NCBI GenBank assembly: GCA_020353135.1
Contig: CP070688.1
Span: 3,231,177 to 3,239,640, forward strand
Source: Chloroflexota bacterium
Lineage (GTDB): Bacteria > Chloroflexota > Anaerolineae > Promineifilales > Promineifilaceae
Reading direction: 5' to 3'
Length of the DNA: 8,464 nt
The notes beneath the pieces are model-generated. The model worked only from the letters and a program-made list of their open reading frames with translations, had not been told where the DNA came from and did no database searches. Below, piece after piece: positions 1 through 6,862 of this stretch (the stretch's first letter is position 1; every line of letters starts with the position of its first letter). A program made the position numbers and the translations under genes.

Positions 1-1
1 C

Positions 2-574
2 GTGCGCGGCATCGGTTTGTATTGGTCAGGCGGCGCCCCACGCGGTTATCTGCCCGATAATTTCCGAGCGCTGGGGCGGGGTGGATTTGAAGATTTTCTA
101 GGGCTGCGAGAGTTCCCATATGCGGTGATCATTCTGGTCGTCATGGGCTTTCTCTATTGGCTGGTCATGCATCGTCTGAACTACGGCAAGCAGCTCTTCT
201 CTATTGGGGACAATCCACGTGCGGCGCGGCTGTCTGGCGTTGGCGTTGAGTCGGTCCGTATTACGGCATTCATTATTTGTGGCGCCTCGGCGGCGCTGGC
301 CGGTATCTTGATTGGCGGCCGCGGTGGTGTCTCCATTTTGGCAGGCACTGGACTTGAAATGCAGACTATCGCCGCAGCCGTTTTGGGCGGAACTATATTG
401 CTTGGCGGTCGTGGAAGCATCCCGGCAGCGATGGCGGGCGCTCTGGCCTTGGAATTGCTGTTTACACTCTTGAACTTGATGGGTCTGCCTAAACCGTTGC
501 GTGACGCCGTCCAGGGTTTGATCATTATCGGGGCGGTCGCCTATATGGCTTACAGCTCGCGCCGCACAGAATAG
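2..574 (+). CDS. Ribose-type ABC transporter permease, C-terminal part (5' end outside window)
   Basis: This is the inner-membrane channel subunit of a sugar ABC importer of the RbsC/BPD_transp_2 family. About 190 residues are visible, while family members usually have 310-340, so the first third lies upstream. The GTG at position 2 is simply the first codon available and should not be taken as the real start. Hydrophobic segments lie at about residues 40-57, 87-106, 119-135, 141-161 and 168-184. The family signature between membrane helices is clear: GDNPRAARLSG at residues 69-79 matches the G-x-N-x-x-A-A-R-x-S-G loop that meets the ATPase. The later IAAAVLGGTILLGGRGS (122-138) is also typical of RbsC-like permeases. 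The gene is followed after 191 bases by a lipoprotein sugar receptor, its expected partner. The ATPase subunit is presumably upstream. Family assignment is strong, but the transported substrate cannot be read from this fragment. Confidence 0.93.
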   Translation: MRGIGLYWSGGAPRGYLPDNFRALGRGGFEDFLGLREFPYAVIILVVMGFLYWLVMHRLNYGKQLFSIGDNPRAARLSGVGVESVRITAFIICGASAALAGILIGGRGGVSILAGTGLEMQTIAAAVLGGTILLGGRGSIPAAMAGALALELLFTLLNLMGLPKPLRDAVQGLIIIGAVAYMAYSSRRTE

Positions 575-649
575 CAGCGCGAGGCAAGAGCGGGTAGCAA
601 TACTATAAACAGTGATTGGTTGATAGATGGAACTGGATCAGCAATGAGC

Positions 650-659
650 AAGGAGGTGG
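650..659 (+). promoter_or_regulatory. Orphan Shine-Dalgarno-like sequence in the permease-receptor gap
   Basis: AAGGAGGTGG is a near-perfect anti-16S complement but has no well-placed start codon after it. The next in-frame possibility is a GTG at 678, 18 bases downstream, whose reading frame overlaps the receptor gene out of frame and looks non-coding. It could be a remnant of a lost small gene, a ribosome standby site for the receptor mRNA, or chance. Confidence 0.25.
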
Positions 660-691
660 TTACGAGCAGAACATTCAGTGTCACAACGGGA

Positions 692-716
692 GGCGTGCCC
701 GCTTGCTTTCCACGCC
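692..716 (+). other. Weak hairpin upstream of the receptor gene
   Basis: GGCGTG (692-697) and CACGCC (711-716) are perfect inverted repeats with a 13-base loop. There is no following T run, so it is not a terminator. In sugar ABC operons, secondary structure just ahead of the binding-protein gene can protect the mRNA and raise its level, but six base pairs is short enough to be chance. Confidence 0.2.
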
Positions 717-765
717 GCATCATTAACTAGTAGAAACATCACAACAACTGTGGAGGAGAAATCCA

Positions 766-2070
766 ATGAAGATGTACCGAGGTTTGATTCTTATTCTGAT
801 CGCTATCTTTGCAGTCGGCGTCCTGGCAGCTTGCGGAGGCGATACAGAGGAGGAAGCGGAAGAGCCGCAGGTTGAAGAACCTGCCGAAGAAGCAGCGGAG
901 GAACCAGCAGAAGAACCGGCGGAAGAACCAGCAGAGGAGCCAGCAGAGGAGCCAGCAGAAACTGGCGCCGGTCTGGGAATGGACGCGGCCACGGTGGCCG
1001 AGCAGTTCTTCAGCCAGGAGGACCTGGATGACTCGATTCGCTGGATGGGATTAACGCCAGAGGGTCCTGAGGGCCAGCCGTGGCTACAGTACCTGGAGCC
1101 GGATTTCGTCGATACTTCTGAGTTCGCGAAAGAGGGACCCTATACATTCTGCTTCTCCAACGCAGGCGTTAACAACCCCTGGCGCGTTGTCGGCTACACC
1201 AATATGGAAGTCGAAGTAGAACAACATCCTGAGATCGAGGAATTCATTCACGTCGACGCCGAAGGCAGCGATGAGAAGCAGATTTCCGATATCCAGGATC
1301 TGGTCGCCAGTGGTAACTGTGACGTGCTGATTGTATCGCCAAACACCACGGCGGCTCTGACGCCGGCCGTGGAAGAGGCCTGCGAAGTTCTGCCGGTGAT
1401 TACTTTCGATCGCGGCGTTCTGACGGACTGCACGGTCAGCCACATCACGCCAATCGGTGGTTATGCCTTTGGAATCCTGGGTGCGCAGTTCCTGGCCGAC
1501 AACCTGGAAGAAGGCGCCAAGGTTGTAGCGATTCGAATTCTGCCTGGGGTCGACGTGTTGGAGACTCGCTGGGCAGGTGCGAAGGAAATCTTCGAAGAGG
1601 CCAATCTCGACGTTGTTTCGGTTGAGTTCGGCGATGGCAACAACGACAAGGTGAAAACCATTATTACCGACGCCATTCAAAAGCATGGTCAAGTTGACGG
1701 TGTGTGGATGGATGCCGGTGCGACGGCCGTGGCGGCTCTCGAGGCTTTCGAGGATGCCGGCCAGCCTTATCCGGTCATCAACGGTGAGGACCAGCAGGAC
1801 TTCCTGGTGAAATGGCAAGAAGAAGGCATCACGGGCATTGCCCCGACTTTCCCCACCTTCCAGTGGCGGACACCCATTCTGGCAGGTTTGATGATCATGA
1901 ATGGTGAGGAGATTCCCGATCCATGGATCCTTCCGCAGCCGGATGTTAACCAGGGCAATCTGGATCAGTATGTCGGTGCTAACGTCAATATGCCTCCATT
2001 GCACTATGCCATGTGTGGCTGCGAGGAAATGCCTGGGTACCCCGAGCGCTGGGGCGGCTCTTCCGAGTAG
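766..2070 (+). CDS. Sugar ABC transporter substrate-binding lipoprotein (periplasmic binding protein, ribose/galactose type)
   Basis: This is an extracytoplasmic receptor that captures a carbohydrate-like ligand and passes it to the permease. It has 434 residues. The N-terminus is a lipoprotein signal: Lys2 and Arg5, a hydrophobic run at 7-19, and lipobox LAAC with Cys23 as the lipidated residue. Residues 26-66 form an acidic Ala-Glu-Glu-Pro tether. Residues 67-122 are an extra segment not usual in RbsB. The Peripla_BP_4 type domain starts near 125 (YTFCFSNAGVNNPW). It continues through the DEKQISDIQDLVASGNCD stretch (169-186), VSPNTTAALTPAVEEAC (190-206) and PVITFDRG (210-217), where Asp215-Arg216 lie at the usual ligand-contact strand. 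Six cysteines (129, 185, 206, 222, 417, 419) remain outside the membrane and could form disulfides. The start is supported by GGAGGAG at 752-758, seven bases upstream. It is longer than typical RbsB (about 300 residues) because of the tether and the inserted segment. The ligand is unknown. Confidence 0.95.
   Translation: MKMYRGLILILIAIFAVGVLAACGGDTEEEAEEPQVEEPAEEAAEEPAEEPAEEPAEEPAEEPAETGAGLGMDAATVAEQFFSQEDLDDSIRWMGLTPEGPEGQPWLQYLEPDFVDTSEFAKEGPYTFCFSNAGVNNPWRVVGYTNMEVEVEQHPEIEEFIHVDAEGSDEKQISDIQDLVASGNCDVLIVSPNTTAALTPAVEEACEVLPVITFDRGVLTDCTVSHITPIGGYAFGILGAQFLADNLEEGAKVVAIRILPGVDVLETRWAGAKEIFEEANLDVVSVEFGDGNNDKVKTIITDAIQKHGQVDGVWMDAGATAVAALEAFEDAGQPYPVINGEDQQDFLVKWQEEGITGIAPTFPTFQWRTPILAGLMIMNGEEIPDPWILPQPDVNQGNLDQYVGANVNMPPLHYAMCGCEEMPGYPERWGGSSE
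895..954 (+). repeat. Five tandem 12-bp units encoding Ala-Glu-Glu-Pro
   Basis: Five consecutive 12-base units encode AEEP at receptor residues 44-63, flanked by degenerate copies (EEP at 37-39, AEEA at 40-43, AE at 64-65). Units differ only at synonymous third positions (GCA/GCG, GAA/GAG, CCA/CCG). That suggests expansion by slippage or unequal exchange with selection on the peptide. The stretch acts as a flexible, negatively charged spacer between the lipid anchor and the ligand-binding domain. Copy number is likely to vary between strains without changing the reading frame. Confidence 0.9.
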
Positions 2071-2126
2071 TCATTAACAACTGTTTGGTCTATCGTGTCT
2101 AGTCTGAGATGGTAGATCGATACCTG

Positions 2127-2175
2127 GTGTACTGGCTGGTTAGCACGCCAAGTGTGTGTGAACCAGCCAGTACAC
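2127..2175. repeat. Perfect 15-bp inverted repeat with 19-base loop
   Basis: The left arm GTGTACTGGCTGGTT (2127-2141) is exactly complementary to the right arm AACCAGCCAGTACAC (2161-2175). The loop is 2142-2160. The element sits 57 bases after the receptor stop codon and ends 22 bases before the ATG of the first isomerase gene. Transcribed RNA would form a very stable hairpin. No T run follows on either strand, so a standard intrinsic terminator is unlikely. Possible roles are a 3' mRNA-protecting stem that keeps receptor levels above those of the catabolic enzymes, partial attenuation, a repressor operator, or a small dispersed palindrome. The repeat is certain. Its function is inference. 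Confidence 0.9.
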
Positions 2176-2197
2176 AGTCCAAATAAGAGTGGGAACT

Positions 2198-3076
2198 ATG
2201 ATCGAAATTGGCTTTCATACAGACGCGTTTAACAGTAGTTACTGGAGCTTCGAGCAGTGCCTGCAGTGGGCTCAGAAGAATGATGTGCATTACATCGAGT
2301 GCGGCACGATAGACGGCGTAAGCTGGCTGCATGGTCTGGGCTACCAACCCCACGTTGCCTTACATGAGGACCCCCTTGCTTTGCGGCGTAAGATGGATGA
2401 CTACGGCGTGCGCTTCTCGCAGCTGGACGCGGCTTATCCTGTTTCACTGCCCACCGGCCCTTCGTTGGGCGTTCGTTATATTCAAAACACCATCCGTTGG
2501 GGCTACCTGGCCGGCTGTCGCCACATCGACACCACCGATCACATGTTCAAACCCGAGAGTCTGACCAACGAAGAAGCCATGGAGATGATGAAGCGAGTCT
2601 ACGGCGAGGTCCTGGAGGACGCGGCCCAATACGACATGATCATCAATATCGAGCCCCATGGATACTACACTACCAAGCCCGAGTTCATGGAACGCATGTT
2701 GAATTTCTTCGATACACCGCACCTGCGCATGAATATGGACACGGGCAACACCTTCATCGCCGGTCAAGACCCGGTCGCTTTCTTGGAACGCTTCAAGGGT
2801 CGCGTCAGCCATGTCCACATCAAGGATGTGAGTGAGTCGCTAGCAGCGGCTGCCAGGGGTGAACTGACCGGCATCGCCGTCAGTCAAACTGCCATCGGCG
2901 ACGGCGTCAACGTAGACAACATCAAGGCTTGCGTAGACATCCTGGTTGACATCGGTTACGAGGGCGTGTTCAGCCTTGAATGTGAGGGCGAGGGCGGCCC
3001 AATGATCGAGAGAAGCTTGGCCTGGGCCCGTGAATTAGTCGATGATGCTAATAAGCGCCTGGAGGCAAAAGCCTAA
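2198..3076 (+). CDS. Sugar (phosphate) isomerase/epimerase, AP_endonuc_2 TIM-barrel family (first of two)
   Basis: This is a cytosolic metal-dependent aldose-ketose isomerase or ketose epimerase candidate of the family that holds IolE, IolI, EryC-like and D-tagatose 3-epimerase enzymes. It has 292 residues from the ATG at 2198. A GTG at 2189 in the same frame is possible but would add only three residues, and MIEIGFHTDAF matches the usual first strand of these barrels. The expected four metal ligands are visible on successive strands: Glu152 (INIEPHG), Asp181 (MNMDTGN), His207 (HVHIKD) and Glu261 (SLECEG). These positions are close to those of tagatose/psicose 3-epimerases. An insert RGELTG (220-225) leads to the GDG turn at 234-236. 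The ribosome site is poor (AAGAG at 2185-2189), and the strong palindrome lies just upstream, so expression may be lower than that of the receptor. Family is confident. The substrate, and whether it is phosphorylated, are not known. Some family members are instead lyases acting on 3-keto-glycosides. Confidence 0.9.
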   Translation: MIEIGFHTDAFNSSYWSFEQCLQWAQKNDVHYIECGTIDGVSWLHGLGYQPHVALHEDPLALRRKMDDYGVRFSQLDAAYPVSLPTGPSLGVRYIQNTIRWGYLAGCRHIDTTDHMFKPESLTNEEAMEMMKRVYGEVLEDAAQYDMIINIEPHGYYTTKPEFMERMLNFFDTPHLRMNMDTGNTFIAGQDPVAFLERFKGRVSHVHIKDVSESLAAAARGELTGIAVSQTAIGDGVNVDNIKACVDILVDIGYEGVFSLECEGEGGPMIERSLAWARELVDDANKRLEAKA

Positions 3077-3172
3077 TCATCCAGGCCGGAATTGCCAAAT
3101 AGATAGAAGACAAATGGCACGGAGCCCACGATCTGAGCTGCCGTGTTTGACTCTTAGAGGAGCGCAAAGCAC

Positions 3173-3997
3173 ATGTCCGTAAAAGTAGGGCTCATGCTAG
3201 AGGCCGTTCGCCATCAGGACAAGCCCTTCGCCTGGGGTGTCGAGAAGGCGGCCGAGATAGGTTACGAGTACGTCGAGCCGATGCTGCACACCGGCCGCGA
3301 ATTGTTGAGCGAAGCAGGTTATTATCACAGCGTTTCCCAGCTTGAGGATCCTTTATGGGTGCGCGAGGTGATCGAGAAGCACGGTTTGAAGCTTTCTGGC
3401 TTCTCTACCCATGCCCCGCTCTGTAAACCCGAAATCAGCCTGGAATGGCTCAAGATGTCGATCCGGTTTGCCCATTACGCTGGCGCGCCGGTAGTCAATA
3501 CCGACGAAGGGCCGAAGCCGCCCTGGACCAGCAAGGAAATGGATTACACGTTGATGACCTACACCCTCACCGAAGCGGCCATGGTTGCCGAAAGGCACGG
3601 GGTGAAGATCGGGCTAGAGCCTCACCAACAGTACAGCAAAACGCTAGAGGGGTTGGACAGCATTTACGAACTGGTGGATTCACCGGCCATAGGCATCAAC
3701 TTCGATACCGGTAACTCTTATCTAGCCGGTCTTAGCGATCCTTATGGCTGGCTCGAACACGTCAAAGATCGGGTCGTACACATCCATGCCAAGGACATCA
3801 GCATCCAGCATTCCGAAGCCGAACGCGGCAAAGTGACCGGCACGCCGGTCGGTTGCGCCTGCGGCGACGGGGTGATCGACTGGAAGCAGATCATCGACAT
3901 CATGAGTGATGTCGATCGAGATGTCGTGCTCAGCGTGGAGTGCGGGACAGTCGACCAGGCGGTTCGCAGCTTTGAGCACCTGACGGGCCTGCTTTAG
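3173..3997 (+). CDS. Sugar (phosphate) isomerase/epimerase, AP_endonuc_2 TIM-barrel family (second of two)
   Basis: This is a second cytosolic TIM-barrel isomerase/epimerase or keto-sugar lyase candidate, 274 residues long. The four metal-site positions are kept: Glu149 (IGLEPH), Asp178 (NFDTGN), His205 (HIHAKD) and Glu256 (SVECG). It aligns by eye with the previous gene over the catalytic half. Both share EPH, a D-T-G-N-[ST]-[FY]-[IL]-A-G block, H-[IV]-H-x-K-D, an R-G-x-[VL]-T-G insert (218-223 here) and a G-D-G-V turn (231-234). The N-terminal halves differ, which is where substrate-specific loops usually lie. This indicates old duplication and divergence, so the two probably act on different intermediates or form one heteromeric enzyme. 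The start ATG has GAGGAG at 3157-3162, ten bases ahead. The gap from the first paralogue is 96 bases. The gene ends with TAG followed directly by an in-frame TAA. Family is strong and the reaction is unassigned. Confidence 0.9.
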   Translation: MSVKVGLMLEAVRHQDKPFAWGVEKAAEIGYEYVEPMLHTGRELLSEAGYYHSVSQLEDPLWVREVIEKHGLKLSGFSTHAPLCKPEISLEWLKMSIRFAHYAGAPVVNTDEGPKPPWTSKEMDYTLMTYTLTEAAMVAERHGVKIGLEPHQQYSKTLEGLDSIYELVDSPAIGINFDTGNSYLAGLSDPYGWLEHVKDRVVHIHAKDISIQHSEAERGKVTGTPVGCACGDGVIDWKQIIDIMSDVDRDVVLSVECGTVDQAVRSFEHLTGLL

Positions 3998-4106
3998 TAA
4001 ATTACGAGCGGCCTACAAGACCGTCCCTGAGCCCTCCTGGCTGACGGCTCATGCGCGATGGCCGGGGAAGGTCATCTTCAGCGCGAGCACTGCCGTATCA
4101 TCAGCC

Positions 4107-4137
4107 TTGAGACGATTATTGTGGCTCAACTTGTAAT
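4107..4137 (+). promoter_or_regulatory. Possible weak promoter or operator ahead of the kinase gene
   Basis: The 162-base gap at 3998-4159 is the longest within the enzyme genes. TTGAGA at 4107-4112 and TGTAAT at 4132-4137 resemble -35 and -10 boxes but are 19 bases apart, longer than the ideal 17. The -35-like TTGAG also forms a five-base inverted repeat with CTCAA at 4125-4129, which could be an operator or chance. An upstream six-base hairpin, TGAGCC (4028-4033) with GGCTCA (4046-4051), has no T run. An internal promoter here is only a suggestion. Confidence 0.2.
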
Positions 4138-4159
4138 CCCAGGATAACAGGATGATAAC

Positions 4160-5719
4160 ATGGCGAAGAAATACTTGATCGGCGCTGATCTTGGAACCAG
4201 CGCTACCAAGGCCGCTTTGTACCAGACCGACGGGACGTTGGTTGCCGAAGCCAGCGCCGAAGTGCCCATCTACTACCCTCGGCCGGGCGTCGTCGAACAG
4301 GAGAATGACGATTTTTACCTTACGGCCGCCAAAACGATTGGCCAATGTATTAGCGCCAGCGGTATCGATCCGCGCCAGGTACTGGCTATCGCCTTTGACA
4401 GCCAAATGGCCGGCGTCGGTTCGGTTGACGAAGCATACCGGCCGGCGACGCGTTTTGATTCCTGGCTGGATATGCGTTGCCAACCATACATCGAGGAGAT
4501 GGACAGGCAGCACGGAGACCTGGTTACGCGTCTGACCGGCTGTGCGCCAACCTGCGATCATGGTCCCAAGATGCTGTGGTGGAAAGAAGAGCGGCCGGCG
4601 GAGTATGCCCGAACGCGAAAATTCCTCATGCCCGCCGGATACGTGGCCGGCAAGATGGCCGGCATACGCGGCGATCAGGCCTTCATCGACTACACCTTCA
4701 TTCATTTTTCCGGTTTCAGCGATGCGCAAAACGGGATCTGGTCCAGCCAACTGTGTGATCTATTTGGCCTTGACATCGACAAGCTGCCCGAGATCGTCGA
4801 ACCCTGGCGCGTCATTGGCCAGGTGACCGATCAAGCCGCTCAGGAATTTGGCTTGGCGCCGGGAACGGCAATCGCCGCCGGTTGCGGCGACACGGCCGCC
4901 AATGCATTGGGCGCCGGCATCGTGAAGGCCGGCATGGTCTTTGACGTGGCCGGGACGGCCTCGGTTCTGGCAGGCTGTACTAATGCTTTTGTAGCCGACG
5001 TGGAGAACCGGGCCCTATTGACCATGCGCTCAGTTATCCCCGGCTTATGGAATCCTTTGGCCTACATCGCCGGCGGGGGACAGGCTTTGCGCTGGTACCG
5101 CGACACATTCTTCGACAGCGAGCTAGGTGAGGCACCGGCGCCCACGGAGGACGAACTCTACAAAGAAATGGCCGCTCTGGCCCGGAACGTTCCAGCCGGT
5201 TCCGATGGGCTTTTCTTTTCACCCCATCTTGGCGGCCGGATCTGCCCGGCGACACCTGAGATGCGCGGCGCGTGGATCGGTTTTTCTTGGGGGCATACTC
5301 AGGCGCACTTCTATCGGGCCATATTAGAGAGCGTTGCCTATGAATACGCCTACTACCTCACTATTCTGCGTCAGGCCATCGCCAACTTGCAGCTTACAGA
5401 GACGCGCGTCGTCGGCGGTGGCGCCCGCAGCGGGCTCTGGAACCAGATCAAGGCTGATGTGCTCGGCGTGCCCTACCAGCCGATGTCCGGCTCAGAATTT
5501 GGCACCTGGGGCGCGGCGCTGATCGCCGGCAAGGCCGTTGGCATCTACCAGGACCTGGCCGAGGTCGCCAGTCGCCATGCCCGACCCAGCGGCCCACCAG
5601 TACCGCCGCGGAAAGATCGACAGACCCAGTATGGACCGCTCATCACGCAATATATCGACCTGCAACGGACCCTACGCGATACCTTCGTGAATCTGGACAG
5701 AGTCAACTCGCCTGAATGA
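4160..5719 (+). CDS. FGGY-family carbohydrate kinase (xylulokinase-like)
   Basis: This is an ATP-dependent sugar or polyol kinase, a cytosolic two-domain actin-fold enzyme. At 519 residues it has the normal length of the family. The N-terminal domain shows the phosphate-1 loop GADLGTSATKAALY (8-21), the GVVEQ segment (43-47), SQMAG (81-85) and WLDMR (102-106), whose Asp104 is the expected catalytic base. The C-terminal side shows GCGDTAANALGAG (241-253), the phosphate-2 turn GTAS (265-268), GGGQALRW (305-312) and the adenosine motif GGGARS (419-424). The xylulokinase substrate loop normally reads QMHG. Here it is QMAG, with Ala84 replacing the histidine, and the CAPTCDHGPK segment near 128-137 also looks different. 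D-xylulose is therefore doubtful, and a tetrulose, another ketose, a polyol or a cyclitol is possible. The ATG is preceded by AGGA at 4149-4152. Neighbouring isomerases and dehydrogenases suggest it phosphorylates an oxidised or isomerised intermediate. Confidence 0.93.
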   Translation: MAKKYLIGADLGTSATKAALYQTDGTLVAEASAEVPIYYPRPGVVEQENDDFYLTAAKTIGQCISASGIDPRQVLAIAFDSQMAGVGSVDEAYRPATRFDSWLDMRCQPYIEEMDRQHGDLVTRLTGCAPTCDHGPKMLWWKEERPAEYARTRKFLMPAGYVAGKMAGIRGDQAFIDYTFIHFSGFSDAQNGIWSSQLCDLFGLDIDKLPEIVEPWRVIGQVTDQAAQEFGLAPGTAIAAGCGDTAANALGAGIVKAGMVFDVAGTASVLAGCTNAFVADVENRALLTMRSVIPGLWNPLAYIAGGGQALRWYRDTFFDSELGEAPAPTEDELYKEMAALARNVPAGSDGLFFSPHLGGRICPATPEMRGAWIGFSWGHTQAHFYRAILESVAYEYAYYLTILRQAIANLQLTETRVVGGGARSGLWNQIKADVLGVPYQPMSGSEFGTWGAALIAGKAVGIYQDLAEVASRHARPSGPPVPPRKDRQTQYGPLITQYIDLQRTLRDTFVNLDRVNSPE

Positions 5720-5786
5720 CAGCCATGATCAAAAACTGCATTTCCATCCCGAATATCCTGTCAAATCCGCCTAAGGAGAAGTCCAG

Positions 5787-6854
5787 ATGACTGTACAACT
5801 TCGAATCTGCATGCTGGGCGCCGGGCGCGTCGGTCGCCTTCACTCTGGCACCATCACCCGTTACGTACCCGGCGCCACGATCACAGCCTTAGTAGATCCG
5901 GCGGCCGAGATCCTCGAGCAGACCGGCGATGACTTCGGCATTAGCGGCCGTTTTGCATCGCTAGAAGAAGCGCTGGACAAAGCATCGTTCGAGGCGGTCA
6001 TCATTACCACGCCCACTTTTACCCATCGGCATCTGGCGGTCCTGGCCGCTGACCATGGCAAACACATCTTCCTGGAGAAGCCCATGGCCCTCAGCTTGGC
6101 GGCCTGTGATGCCATCATCGAAGCTGTTGAGCGCAACGGAGTCATCCTGCAGATGGGCTTCATGCGTCGCTTTGACCCAGATTTCGCGGCCGCGGCCGAA
6201 CGAATTAAAGCCGGCGAGATCGGCCAGCCGACCATGATCAAGACCTTGACCCATGGACCCGGCTTACCGCCGGCCTGGGCCAACGACATAAGGACATCCA
6301 ATGGTATGCTGGCCGAAGTGACCAGCCATGACTTCGACACCGTGCGCTGGCTGATGGGGTCCAACATCGAGCGAATCTACGTCGAGACCGCCAACTTCAA
6401 AGGCGACGACCGGGGCGCTACGGCCCAACATTTCTACGACAACATGTTCGCCACCATGCGCCTCGAATCTGGTGCGTTGGGCAACATCTCTGGCGTGTGT
6501 CCCTGCGACTACGGCTACGATGCCCGGGCCGAAGTGATCGGCACCAAGGGAATCATGCTCGTCGGCGAGATGCGCGGCCAGGCGCTCACCGTCTGCATCA
6601 ACCGCGAGCAAGGGTTGGTAACGCCCATTTTCAGGCGCTGGCCCGAGCGTTTCGCCTGGGCGTACATCAACGAAATCCAGGCATTCGTGGCCTGTGCCCA
6701 GAACGGGATGGCGCCTAAGGTCACCGCCGAAGACGGCCGCTGGGCCGTCGCCGGCGTTCTGGCGGGTACTCGTTCCTTCCTGCAGGGAAGACCGGTCTAC
6801 CTGAAGGAGATCTTCGAGGCCGAGAATCCCGCTCCCTGGCTGACCAGCGAGTGA
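5787..6854 (+). CDS. Gfo/Idh/MocA-family NAD-dependent dehydrogenase (inositol 2-dehydrogenase-like)
   Basis: This is a cytosolic oxidoreductase that interconverts a ring or chain hydroxyl and a ketone on a sugar or cyclitol. It has 355 residues, normal for the family. The N-terminal Rossmann fold has GAGRVG (11-16). Asp37 at the end of the second strand favours NAD over NADP. EKPMALS (97-103) carries the conserved catalytic Lys98. The C-terminal domain has the sequence NGMLAEVTSHDFDTVRWL, where His181 aligns with the catalytic histidine of inositol dehydrogenase (K97-D172-H176 in Bacillus IolG). The position four residues before it, normally Asp, is Glu177. AAGGAG at 5773-5778, eight bases from the ATG, is an excellent ribosome site. 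The gap from the kinase is 67 bases and the next dehydrogenase starts 20 bases after the stop, so these genes are probably co-transcribed. Myo- or scyllo-inositol activity is possible, but no IolC, IolD or IolB genes accompany it. Glycoside 3-oxidation is another option known in this family. Confidence 0.92.
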   Translation: MTVQLRICMLGAGRVGRLHSGTITRYVPGATITALVDPAAEILEQTGDDFGISGRFASLEEALDKASFEAVIITTPTFTHRHLAVLAADHGKHIFLEKPMALSLAACDAIIEAVERNGVILQMGFMRRFDPDFAAAAERIKAGEIGQPTMIKTLTHGPGLPPAWANDIRTSNGMLAEVTSHDFDTVRWLMGSNIERIYVETANFKGDDRGATAQHFYDNMFATMRLESGALGNISGVCPCDYGYDARAEVIGTKGIMLVGEMRGQALTVCINREQGLVTPIFRRWPERFAWAYINEIQAFVACAQNGMAPKVTAEDGRWAVAGVLAGTRSFLQGRPVYLKEIFEAENPAPWLTSE

Positions 6855-6862
6855 CGAGTCGC

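Noticed and set aside
604..609. TATAAA as a -10 box for a receptor promoter
   Set aside because: No -35-like hexamer lies 16-18 bases upstream.
644..730. 28-codon frame beginning ATGAGC in the permease-receptor gap
   Set aside because: It has no ribosome site upstream of its ATG, shows no recognisable peptide character, and the only strong SD-like sequence lies inside it.
723..992. Minus-strand frame with Ser-Ala-Gly repeats opposite the receptor tether
   Set aside because: It is the antisense reading of the AEEP codon repeat. The repeat keeps the frame open, and the lipoprotein on the + strand is clearly the real gene.
1084..2004. Long minus-strand frame of 306 codons inside the receptor gene
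   Set aside because: It lies wholly antisense to a well-supported receptor, has no family resemblance, and its openness reflects the GC-rich codon pattern of the + strand.
3118..3145. Hairpin CACGG / CCGTG between the two isomerase genes
   Set aside because: It has only five perfect pairs (extendable with wobble and a bulge), a long loop and no T run. It is too weak to call a terminator.
4049..4750. 233-codon minus-strand frame across the kinase start
   Set aside because: It overlaps intact FGGY motifs on the other strand and has no recognisable domain.
2198..6854. Classical myo-inositol (iol) operon
   Set aside because: A Gfo/Idh dehydrogenase and IolE/IolI-type barrels are present, but the kinase is FGGY rather than PfkB-type IolC, and no IolD or IolB is in view.
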